64,000 nucleotides of DNA from Azolla caroliniana (Eukaryota > Polypodiophyta): NCBI GenBank assembly GCA_043228905.1, contig JBHGNT010000021.1, positions 6,138,001-6,202,000 of the forward strand, read 5' to 3'. Under the pieces are notes generated by a model, which ran no database searches, was not told the DNA's origin, and saw only the letters and a list, made by a program, of their open reading frames with translations. Each line of letters opens with the position of its first letter. Positions within the stretch are counted from its first letter, which is position 1. Positions 1 through 9,415 of the stretch are shown piece by piece. The position numbers were made by a program, and so were the translations under genes.

Positions 1-1
1 G

Positions 2-1891
2 ATGAAGAGCTCCAAGTCGACCGGTGAGGATCAACTCTACGAGGAGCAGTCCCGACCGGCAAGGGACCGGTTAGCACTCGAGGATCCGGCCGAAGACGGT
101 GAAGAAACAGAACCGGCCAAGGAAGATGAAACTGATACCGGAACCGGCCCCGATCCCGAAATGGATTCGGATGAAGAGGAAACGGAGGAGCCGGTTACCA
201 AAGCTCCGGAACGGAGATATCCTCTAAGAGAGAGAAGGGCCCCCCGGAGATTTCCGGAACCAGAGCACGTGCTGCTAACCGACGAGGGGGAGCCAGAGAG
301 TTTTGAAGAAGCAAAGCTTGACACCCAGAGCCGCAGGTGGTTAAGTGCCATGCAGGAGGAGATGGATTCCCTGCATGAGAACCACACATATGAACTTGTG
401 GAGTTGCCGAAAGGAAAGCGGGCACTTCGAAACAAGTGGGTGTTCAAGCTGAAACCGGGAGATGCCGGAAACCCCCCGAGATACAAAGCCAGGATCGTGG
501 TGAAGGGGTTCCAGCAGAAGAAGGGCGTCGACTTCGACGAGATATTTGCCCCGGTAGTGAAGATGACCTCCATCCGGACGGTGCTGAGCATAGCGGCAAG
601 CATGGACCTCGAGGTAGAACAGATGGACGTGAAGACGGCATTCCTTCACGGTGACCTCGAAGAAGAGATCTACATGCAGCAACCGGAAGGATTCGAGAAG
701 AAAGGAAAGGAGCACCTGGTATGCCGGTTGAAGAAGAGCCTTTACGGACTGAAGCAGGCTCCCCGGCAATGGTACCGGAAGTTCGACTCTTTCATGACCG
801 ACGAAGGGTACCACAAAACGCAGTCCGATCACTGCGTGTTTGTGAAGAAGTTCGAAGGAGGAAACTTTCTAATACTCCTCTTGTACGTGGACGACATGTT
901 GATCGTCGGACGGGACCAGGTCAAGATACGGATGCTGAAGAAAGCACTTCACCGAACCTTCTCAATGAAGGACTTGGGTCCGGCGAGGCAAATACTAGGG
1001 ATGCACATCATCCGGGACCGGAAGAAAAAGCAGTTGTGGCTGTCACAGGAGAAGTACGTGACAAAGGTGCTTCACTGGTTCAACATGTCGGAAGCAAGAC
1101 CGGTCGGGTCAACCCTCCCGGCAAACTGCAAGTTATCCAGCAAGCAAAGCCCCAAGACAAAGGCTGAGAAGGAGGACATGATGAAAGTACCATATGCCTC
1201 TGCCGTCGGAAGCTTGATGTACGCAATGGTGTGTACAAGACCGGACATAGGATATGCAGTCGGAGTGGTGAGCCGGTACATGAGCAATCCCGGCAAAGAG
1301 CACTGGAACGCGGCCAAGTGGATACTCCGATACCTGAAGGGCACGGCAAACGTGTGCCTCCGATTCGGCTCCGGTAAGCCCAAACTCGACGGCTTTACCG
1401 ATTCGGATATGTCGGCTGATGCAGATACCAGCCGGTCCACGTCAGGGTATGTGATGACGTATGCAGGGGGAGCTGTTTCGTGGCAGTCGAGGCTGCAGAA
1501 GACGGTTGCGTTGTCGACCACGGAGGCGGAGTACATGGCGGCTGTTGAAGCCGGCAAGGAAATAATATGGATGAAGGACTTCATTAGGGAGCTCGGTATC
1601 CGGCAGGAGGAGTACCGACTCTACTGCGACAGTCAGAGTGCCATCCACCTTGCGAAGAACGCGGCCTATCACTCACGGACGAAGCACATCCAGCGAAGAT
1701 ATCACTGGATCCGGGAAAGGATAGAAGACCAGGAGTTCGTGCTGACGAAGATCCACACGGACGAGAACGGGTCAGATATGCTGACCAAAGTGCTCACACC
1801 CGACAAGCTGGAAGCGTGCCGGAAGCCCGGGGGCTTCACTTTGAAAACTTGTATGATAGCACGTGAGTTCATCAAAAGGAGTTTAAATTAA
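2..1891 (+). CDS. Ty1/copia retrotransposon pol, C-terminal part (reverse transcriptase and RNase H), 5'-partial
   Basis: An uninterrupted frame of 629 codons runs in from the left window edge; the first ATG is probably internal, because a copia pol should have gag, protease and integrase upstream. Residues 1-110 are an acidic linker with a PLRERRAPRR-like basic stretch, typical between integrase and reverse transcriptase. Reverse transcriptase starts near residue 113; MDVKTAFLHGDLEEEIYM and the catalytic YVDDM (about 295-299) are intact. RNase H follows from about 463 (DGFTDSDMSAD), with STTEAEYMA, the conserved TKHIQ block near 560 and a DMLTK end near 593. In this family the protein copies the element RNA into cDNA in cytoplasmic particles. 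No stop or frameshift is present, so the copy may be fairly young. No primer-type tract or LTR is visible just downstream, so the 3' end looks lost. Codons are GC-rich (many CCGG) compared with the flanking AT-rich DNA. Confidence 0.93.
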   Translation: MKSSKSTGEDQLYEEQSRPARDRLALEDPAEDGEETEPAKEDETDTGTGPDPEMDSDEEETEEPVTKAPERRYPLRERRAPRRFPEPEHVLLTDEGEPESFEEAKLDTQSRRWLSAMQEEMDSLHENHTYELVELPKGKRALRNKWVFKLKPGDAGNPPRYKARIVVKGFQQKKGVDFDEIFAPVVKMTSIRTVLSIAASMDLEVEQMDVKTAFLHGDLEEEIYMQQPEGFEKKGKEHLVCRLKKSLYGLKQAPRQWYRKFDSFMTDEGYHKTQSDHCVFVKKFEGGNFLILLLYVDDMLIVGRDQVKIRMLKKALHRTFSMKDLGPARQILGMHIIRDRKKKQLWLSQEKYVTKVLHWFNMSEARPVGSTLPANCKLSSKQSPKTKAEKEDMMKVPYASAVGSLMYAMVCTRPDIGYAVGVVSRYMSNPGKEHWNAAKWILRYLKGTANVCLRFGSGKPKLDGFTDSDMSADADTSRSTSGYVMTYAGGAVSWQSRLQKTVALSTTEAEYMAAVEAGKEIIWMKDFIRELGIRQEEYRLYCDSQSAIHLAKNAAYHSRTKHIQRRYHWIRERIEDQEFVLTKIHTDENGSDMLTKVLTPDKLEACRKPGGFTLKTCMIAREFIKRSLN

Positions 1892-2151
1892 CCATTGAGA
1901 TACAAAATGTATATATATAAGGGTATTAACAAATGCATAAAAAATATATTTACATAAGGGTATTATCAATTATGTTATAGAAAAAAATTACATAAGCCCA
2001 TGAAATATTAGATATTTCAATGAGATAATAAATAATATATTGTGCAAACAATAGTCAAATTTGGAGTGGCATCCATACATACATACATATACATGCATAC
2101 ATGCATATATGTACCTACATTTAAACATTACATCCATAAATATGTATATAC

Positions 2152-2393
2152 TGTGGTGTGCATGTGTTCCTTTGTGCCACCCTTTTAGCTCACTCTTTTT
2201 AGGATGCACGTGCCCAAAATGACCCACCCTTTTAGCACACCCTTTTTAGGATGCGTGTGCCAAAATGACCCACCCTTTTAGCACACCCTTTTTAGCCAAG
2301 CCAACCCAAATGGGTTCCGTTGTATCAACTATAAATTGATTAAGAAGTAAGAAGCTAAGGGGACTGGTTTTGATCTCTTATGTGCATTTCACA
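2152..2393 (+). repeat. 5' LTR of the TRIM element (242 bp)
   Basis: It has TG...CA ends. It contains three copies of a unit of about 46 bp built on CCACCCTTTTAGC-CACCCTTTTTAGGATGC; the 3' LTR has two. Apart from this one-unit difference the two LTRs are almost the same. Preceded by ATAC, half of the target duplication. Confidence 0.88.
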
Positions 2394-2396
2394 TAT

Positions 2397-2413
2397 TGGT
2401 GGAGACGACGGGG
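2397..2413 (+). promoter_or_regulatory. Putative primer-binding site of the TRIM element
   Basis: It starts with TGG (the complement of a tRNA CCA end) three bases after the 5' LTR and continues GGAGACGACGGGG. The matching tRNA could not be identified by eye. The common plant tRNA-Met site TGGTATCAGAGC is not used here. Confidence 0.6.
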
Positions 2414-2609
2414 TACCAGTCCCCCACATCCAAGCATCCGCCTCTTCCGCTTCGTAGGTAGCATCACCCTCACCACCATCACCGACACTCTTGTTAGTCT
2501 CTTGTAGTAGTATCTCTTCTATTAGCACCGCCTTAGTTCACTAGTTAGGCCTCCCGATATCCACCGCTTTATCATCAACATCGCTTCATTGTGTCTATTT
2601 TTTAGTTTC

Positions 2610-3290
2610 TTTCGTGTTCGTGTTCGTGTTCGTGTTCAAGTTCCCGATGAGGGCCACACAAGGCCACTCACACTCCCGTTGGTGTTCGTGTTCCAGTTCC
2701 CGGTGAGGTCCGCACAAGGCCACTCACTCCCGTTGGTGTTCGTGTTCCAGTTCCCGGTGAGGGCCGCATGGTCGCTCACGCTTGTTCGTGTTCGAGTTCC
2801 CGGTGAGGGCCGCATGGTCGCTCATGCCCGTTGGTGTTCGAGTTCCTGATGAGGGCCACACATGGCTGCTCACTCCTGTTGGTGTTCATGTTCTAGTTCC
2901 TGGTGAGGGCCGCATGGTCGCTCACGCCCGTTCGTGTTCGAGTTCTCGATGAGGGCCGCACATGGCCGCTCACTCCGTTCGTGTTCCTGTTCCCAGTGAG
3001 GGCCGCATGGTCGCTCACTCCCGTTTGTGTTCCAATCTCCGGTGAGGACCGCACATGGCCGCTCACTCCAACTATTGTTCGTGTTCCAGATCCCGGTGAG
3101 GACCGCATGGTCGCTCATGCCCGTTGTTGTTCATGTTCCAGTTCTTGGTGAGGGCCACATGGTCACTCACTCGTTCGTGTTCCAATTCTCGGTGAGGACA
3201 ACATGGTTGCTCACGCCCGTTGGTGTTCGTGTTCCAACTCTCAGCGAGGACCGTTCCAGTTCCCGGCAAGGACCACACATGGTCACTCAT
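2610..3290 (+). repeat. Minisatellite inside the TRIM element
   Basis: About 12 degenerate units of 50-60 bp. Each carries GTGTTC(CG)AGTTCC followed by GGTGAGG(G/A)CCGCA, an optional CATGG, and CGCTCAC. Several short open frames on both strands come only from the repeat and are not called as genes. Confidence 0.85.
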
Positions 3291-3314
3291 GCCCCTCAAT
3301 CTCTTGTTTCTCGC

Positions 3315-3324
3315 AGGGGGGAAA
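3315..3324 (+). promoter_or_regulatory. Polypurine tract of the TRIM element
   Basis: AGGGGGGAAA lies directly upstream of the 3' LTR start TGTGGTG. This is the expected position of the plus-strand primer. Confidence 0.8.
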
Positions 3325-3520
3325 TGTGGTGTGCATGTGTTCCTTTGTGCCACCCTTTTAGCTCACCGTTTTTAGGATGCACGTGCCCAAAATGACCCAC
3401 CCTTTTAGCACACCCTTTTTAGCCAAGCCAACCCAAATGGGTTCCGTTGTATCAACTATAAATTGATTAAGAAGTAAGAAGCTAAGGAGACTGGTTTTGA
3501 TCTCTTATGTGCATTTCACA
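3325..3520 (+). repeat. 3' LTR of the TRIM element (196 bp)
   Basis: A direct repeat of 2152-2393 minus one internal unit of about 46 bp. It ends TTTCACA and is followed by ATAC, the second half of the 4-bp target duplication. Confidence 0.88.
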
Positions 3521-3926
3521 ATACATACATTACACCCATTTATACATGCATATTGACTAAACAAGAATATATATACAAATATATATTATCATATGTAGAT
3601 ATGTACGTACACATACATAAATACAAATATGTAAATGCATACATGCTACATACATATTATAATAAGCCCATGAAATATTAGATATTTCAATGAGATAATA
3701 AATAATATATTGTGCAAACAATAGTCAAATTTGGAGTGGCATACATACATACATACATATACATGCATAGATGCATATATGTACCTACATTTAAACATTA
3801 CATCCATAAATATGTATATACATACATTACACCCATTTATACATGCATACTGACTAAACATGAATATGTATAGAAATATATATTACCATATGTAGATATG
3901 TACATACACATACATATTATAATAAG

Positions 3927-4033
3927 CCATATGTATTGACAAATGTTAATACATGCATAAAAAATTACATATTACATATCATATGATCCATTCATATTAC
4001 ACAATATACAAATTTACATACACTGCATTACAT

Positions 4034-4094
<61 letters not shown>

Positions 4095-4665
4095 GGTATA
4101 GGTTATATGGAACCATAAAACCTACAATACTTACATATATACATACATACACACACACACACACATCGGATATATGACTGCATATTACTTACATATTGAA
4201 AACATAAATTCATATACGATCCATACACATACTAGACATGAAAATATCCCAAAAATAATACATTACATATATACACATACGCACATTCATACATGTACAT
4301 GCATATATTCATTCATAGATTACTACACATATATACGTACATATGCCTACAATGTTACACATAAAAAATTTACAAACATACATCCATACACATACATACA
4401 TACATACATTACATATGTACATACATATCACCACATACACGAACATAGACACACACATGGTCATACACACTATAATAGTACATATATGCATACACATACA
4501 TACATTAGATATATACATACATATTATGCACATATTATAAACACACATCCCTGGACACATTAAATCATGTGCATTGACACGTGCATATATGCATACAGGT
4601 ACATACATACATATTCCACATATCACTATATATATAGGTCATACAGGGTCATACAAGTTACAATA

Positions 4666-4701
<36 letters not shown>

Positions 4702-4864
4702 ATATACTTATGCTTACACATACATTGGATAATATATGCATGCATATTATGTGATATTGCAAACATACATCCATATATGAGCCATACACATACTAAACAT
4801 GATAAATACACCGAAAATATACATACATGAATACATGACATATTACATGTATACACATATATGC
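3927..4864. repeat. AT-rich microsatellite region without genes
   Basis: Runs of CATATA and TA at about 4027-4095, ACAC at 4150-4167 and 4671-4699, and imperfect CATACATACAT throughout. The open frames here on both strands read as Ile/Tyr/His/Thr repeats from these microsatellites, so I call no gene. Confidence 0.85.
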
Positions 4865-7800
4865 ATTATTTATTTATTTATTTATTTATTTATAAAGATA
4901 TCCTGTCATTAGTATAGTCATTTTACAAGATTCAAAGTTCTATGTAATTGGGGGGGGAAACAACCATTTCGGAGGTTGATAATGCCAATAAGGAGTACCA
5001 CAGTTGGCTGTCATGAATGGAGAAGGTTTCCATATAGTGATAAACTCATGCCGTTGAGCAATCTTAGCATCAGAGTCACCAATAATACCATCCCATTGGC
5101 CCTTCAAAGTATGCACTATGTCTAACCAAATATTTGAGACCAATTCGGCCGGTGGTGTTTTCAGTTGTTGGAAAATAAGAGAGCACCTAGTCTTCCAAAT
5201 ATGATATATAGTGGTACTACTCAATATCTCCCATACTGGTTGGACTTCCTTTCGTATTCCTGTAAACTGTAGTGACAACAATGGTACTTTATGTACTCTT
5301 CCAAATTTAGTGCAAAATCCATGGTCCATTGAGTCGTTATCATAATGAAATACATCACGGACAAGAGATGTCCAAACCACCATACCCCAAGTGAAAACCA
5401 ACGGGGAGAAATAATTAGCAAAAATTCTAAGGAGACGTTGCCATATCAATTGAGACTCAATACATTCCCATAAGCAATGTTTGTGAGTTTCCATTTGTAA
5501 ACGACATCGTGCGCAAGTAGACTCTACTCCCATCCTATGCAGCCAGGTGCCAACTGGCAAGGCTCGATGTACAAGCAACAACTGTACATGCAATATTTGG
5601 TGTGGCTGTTTTCTAGCCCATAACACTACCCAAAAATTTGCCAGGAATTGGGGAGTAATACCTTGTTGATTCCAAAATTGAAAAGCAGCCGGTGTCACAT
5701 CTCGTATATCTGAAAGCACATGTCTTCCTAACTGTACAGAATATTGGAAGAAATTAAATTTGTTACCCGTAAAAGGGTCTGTCCACTGATAATCCATTGG
5801 GTCCCATTCTAATCTGAAAACCGGTATTTTAGCCAACACCCACAACTTCCAATGTGCCTTTATTTCCCCAAGCATTGGGTCAATGTACCATTTCCGGTCA
5901 GCATATCCGATGATTCTTATCTTGTGTTCCATAGCATAAGGGTAATCTATCCTCATTTCCCCGGATTGTGTCAATTGGTTTGCTTCATCCACCTCAAAGG
6001 ATCGGTAGGTCTTATCATCTGAATATCCTTTAACAGCCAAGAGTACTTCCAATCTTGAAAAGACCCCAACCCATCTGTGATTAGAGTTATTGGGTGGAAT
6101 AGGAAATCTACTCATAGCCTCTTGAATTTGTTGGTACATTATTTGTCCCCCATGCATACTACCTAGGATTTCTTTTTGTTCTTCCCATGACCTTGATAAA
6201 AAACGTTGCCATGTCTGAACAGTTTTTGCAGGACCTTCTGCCATTTTTCCCCATGATAACCATTGTCTAGAACCCAACAACGAACCATCTGATGTTGTAA
6301 ACAACGGATTCCAAACTATCCTTTGTCTAATATACTCAATATAATGATTGGGCTTAGGTTTATTGCGAAGCAAACCAGGTAATACTTGTTTCCATGCCAA
6401 AAATACTGTTCTAATAAACCTGTCTTCCCACTTGTTAGCTGCAGGTACTCTGAAATTTTCCCTAAATATCCAGTTTACATCCTTAGACCAAGGGGCACCT
6501 AATCGAGGAAAGCAGTCTGAACAGTGGTCGAGTAATAGTATTTTCCATATCTCTTTCCCCGGCGTAAATCCTCTAATGAGCAACTTACTTAATAGTGCTC
6601 TTGATTGGTCTACTGGATCAATAATACTTAGGCCTCCTTTAGAGCGAGGTAAGGTAATAACATCCCATTTTACTTTAGACCGAGCATTTCCTTCCGATTT
6701 GCCAGACCATAGAAAATTACGAATCAATCTGCGTATTTTCAGAATACATGACTTGGAGAATATCCAACATGACAAAACATACCATGTTGACGCCAATAAC
6801 ACCTGATTGGCAACTATAACCCTACCAGCAAAAGACAACTTAGCTGAACTCCATAATAACAGTTTTTGCCTCAAAGACAATAAGAGGGGAGCCACTTGAT
6901 TTTCCATCGAAAGATCAACACCTATAGTACATCCTAGGTACCGAACTGGGCAACCTGATGGTATCCATCGAAATTGCGGGTGCGGGTTCCATAACGGAGG
7001 ATTTACATCTCCCACCCAAAATGCAAAGGACTTGTTCCAATTAACCAATGCACCTGAAGCCTTACAGAATGTGGATATGGCCACTTCTGTTTTTTCCAAA
7101 TTTTCCAAATCACCTTTTAAGTATAGGGCAGTGTCATCTGCAAATTCAGCATCCCTTACTTCTATATGTGAGAGTGGAATGCATAGTCCACGTATACCAA
7201 TATCAGCAGCATTCAAAAAAGAAATCATTGCCTCAGCAAAAAACAGGAATAGAAAGGGAGCCAGTGGACAACCCTGACGAACTGATCGAGAAATATAAAA
7301 CAAAGGGCCATAATCTCCAGCCAACAAGACTCGGCTTTGTGCAGCATTATATAATGAGGAAATACCTTTTATCCATTCTTTTGAAAATCCAAAGCGAATC
7401 AATACCCCTTGTAAAAATTCCCAGTCAACACGATCATATGCTTTCTCAAAATCAAGCATAAGAACAACCAACTTTTGATTAGATTTAGTTGCCAAGGCCA
7501 CAGATTCCCAAAATGTGTACACATTATCCAAAATACTTCTTTCTCGAATGAATCCTGTTTGAGTCGGATGTATAACTGTAGGCATTATGGTGCTGAGTCA
7601 TATACTAATTGCTTTAGCCAAAATTTTATACACTGTATTTAGTAGTGTAATCGGCCGCCATTTCTTGATGTCGAGTGAAGGACCGTCTGATTTAGGAATA
7701 AGATAAATCAATCCTTCTGTAAACTGAGAAGGCATCCTACCCTCGCGAAGAATTTGCTGAAATGCTGTGCATAAATCTGCTTTGAATACGTCCCAATATT

Positions 7801-8593
7801 TAATAAAAAATGTTGGGGTTAGACCATCCACACCTGGACAACAATTTTTAGGCAAAGCGTGAAGCGCTTCAGTTAATTCATGACATGTAAGAACATCTTG
7901 AAGACTTGCATTCATATCCTCTGTTATTCTTGACTTCAACTTATTCCATACATGTGACCGACATACTAATTCTTCATCAGAGAAAGAAACAGCTGATAGT
8001 AGGTTAGAATAGTATCTTGTGGCTATTTCTCTCATTACTTGAGAATCAGATGAGATGGTCCCATTCTCATGTTGTAGTTGTTTGATTGAAACCGCATTAT
8101 AATTAGGTCTCTTTGAATGAAAAAACTCAACTGTACATTTGTCACCCACTTGGGTCCAATTAGCTGCCCTACGATGATATTGAAATTCTGCACGCTTTTC
8201 TAATAGTTCAGCTAGTTCTTGTTTTGTTGACCCACGTTTCTCGGCAATCCAAGTACAGTGTGGGTAACGTTCTTGTAACCGTTGCAAGGAAACAAGAGAA
8301 GCACGAGACCTTTTCTCCCTTTCTTTCATCATAGCAAACCTTTCCTTAGATTTACACCTGAAAAATTCTGAAATTCTTTGTAGGCCATTAGCTACCCGCA
8401 TAGTCATTGATTCTTGCCCAACATCTTTTTGCGACCATAAATCAATCACCTGTGATGAGAAATTATTGTCTAACAATAGCTCTTCAGGAATCTTCAGATT
8501 GACAAATTCTTTATTCTTTTGAGTCGAGAGTGAAAGAATAATTGGAGCATGATCAGAAAAGGTAGTTCCTGGCATTATATGCACGGTACCCGT
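4865..8593 (-). mobile_element. L1-type LINE (non-LTR retrotransposon), 5'-truncated
   Basis: The minus-strand order is end of an endonuclease domain, reverse transcriptase, zinc-finger C-terminus, short untranslated region, then a (TAAA)n tail seen as ATTTATTTATTT at 4865-4893. This is the layout of plant LINEs. The copy is cut at 8593, where the LTR of the next element begins, inside the endonuclease domain. All of ORF1 and most of the endonuclease are missing. No matching LINE sequence appears on the far side of the neighbouring LTR element, so this is not a clean insertion into the LINE. Confidence 0.9.
4940..8593 (-). pseudogene. LINE ORF2: endonuclease C-terminus, reverse transcriptase and zinc-binding domain
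   Basis: One frame spans the whole region except for an in-frame TGA at 7598-7600; the reading continues directly after it, and the stop falls where families usually have Arg, so CGA to TGA is likely. The N-terminal end carries TFSDHAPI, the last motif of APE-type endonucleases. Reverse transcriptase shows KWRPITLLN, HPTQTGFI, LDFEKAYDRVDW, RQGCPLAP and the catalytic FADDT (the usual form is YADD). The C-terminal part has a CARC...HKHCLWEC zinc-finger pattern of the zf-RVT type. In this family the protein nicks target DNA and primes reverse transcription there. With the stop and the missing 5' end this copy should be inactive. Confidence 0.9.
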
Positions 8594-9377
8594 TGTCGTA
8601 GTGTATTTCGTACACTACGTGAAAAAGTAAAAATAATATAACCGATTTAATTACATATAAATAAATAAAATAAGAATATCAAGATATTTATCACGTGCAT
8701 AAGGCAAGATTTGAACCTTGTACCTCCACGTAGCCAAACCTCAACTTTACCATTATACTACCTTATCTTTAGTGTTCTATAAATAGATTTAATAACTATA
8801 AGTGCTTTATTTGCGCCTACCTTTATTAAAAGGTAAATCGTGCATTTTTAGAGTGTGTGAATATTTTATAGAAAAAACGCAAGCAACTAAAAAGTGACTC
8901 GTGCACATCTAGCGTGCATGAGCACTATATTTAGCAAATAAAAGCAAGGATTAGAAAAGCATCACATGCATATTTAGTGTGCATGAACATATTAGAAAAA
9001 AAGCATGTAGCTATGCTTAGTCTCTCCCATCACTACATAAGGATGGGGAGCACAATGTAATAGGTGTGTGAAATATTTGGAAATTGGATATATTTCCGAA
9101 AACACCAACCGATTAATATAATCGTGGGATTCACGAAAATAATATAATCTATACTTGTGGGATTCACAAGTTTCTTATATCTTTCTTTCAATCTAAATAC
9201 ATATTCTTATCTAAATATTGAATAATCGAATAAAATACACTCGTGGGATTCACGAAATTTCTCTTTCTAATAATCTATTCATTACTAGCCTCATCTCATA
9301 TTCTTCTTTCTCCTAGTCCAAAACCTCGGCGGTTCCCACCCGACTCACGCAACGATCCGGAGCCGAAAGGCACGACA
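8594..9377 (+). repeat. 5' LTR of the TR-GAG element
   Basis: 784 bp with TGTCGT...ACGACA ends. A perfect 9-bp stem with a TTTCG loop starts three bases into the LTR (8597-8619). Three further hairpins share the loop GGATT (9122-9136, 9154-9170, 9241-9255). A tRNA-like module lies on the minus strand at 8698-8767. Confidence 0.92.
8698..8767 (-). other. tRNA-like module inside the LTR (also at 11392-11461)
   Basis: Read on the minus strand this 70-base stretch starts GATAAGG, has TAGTATAATGGTAAAG (close to the D-arm and A box of plant tRNA-Asp/Gly), and after the expected spacing GGTTCAAATC (T-arm and B box). Six of seven terminal bases can pair as an acceptor stem. The T and anticodon stems pair poorly, so it is not a functional tRNA gene. 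Confidence 0.6.
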
Positions 9378-9381
9378 CAGT

Positions 9382-9399
9382 TGGTGAACCCGACGTGAA
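9382..9399 (+). promoter_or_regulatory. Putative primer-binding site of the TR-GAG element
   Basis: TGGTGAACCCGACGTGAA starts four bases after the 5' LTR. TGG at its start fits a tRNA 3' end. The tRNA identity was not determined. Confidence 0.6.
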
Positions 9400-9415
9400 G
9401 GCGGGTGGCAAGGAG

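Larger units (their letters stand above)
2152..3520 (+). mobile_element. TRIM-type miniature LTR retrotransposon, complete
   Basis: The element is 1369 bp with two direct LTRs starting TGTGGTGTGC and ending TTTCACA, so both have canonical TG...CA ends. A primer-binding-like site follows the first LTR, and a purine tract AGGGGGGAAA directly precedes the second. The 4-bp duplication ATAC flanks it. The internal part (931 bp) has no gag or pol homology, only a GTTCGTGTTCC-type minisatellite. This fits a terminal-repeat retrotransposon in miniature, a non-autonomous class mobilised by other elements. The orientation is set by the primer site and purine tract. Its LTR has no obvious 5S-like sequence, so it is not an evident Cassandra element. 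Confidence 0.88.
1993..3926. repeat. Two-unit tandem duplication of AT-rich DNA, first unit split by a TRIM element
   Basis: Unit 1 covers 1993-2151 and resumes at 3521-3663; unit 2 is 3664-3926. Both start AAGCCCATGAAATATTAG, share a stretch ending ATGTATATAC, and continue CATTACACCCATTTATACATG. The split in unit 1 is exactly the element at 2152-3520. Unit 2 therefore preserves the uninserted site. The right end of unit 2 is shortened by about 40 bp compared with unit 1. Confidence 0.85.

Noticed and set aside
37-832. Minus-strand open frames of 163-188 codons
   Set aside because: They are antisense shadows of the copia reverse transcriptase; no family resemblance and a Ser-rich composition from the acidic linker.
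8698-8767. A functional tRNA gene
   Set aside because: Anticodon and T stems do not pair properly, and the module is part of a retrotransposon LTR.
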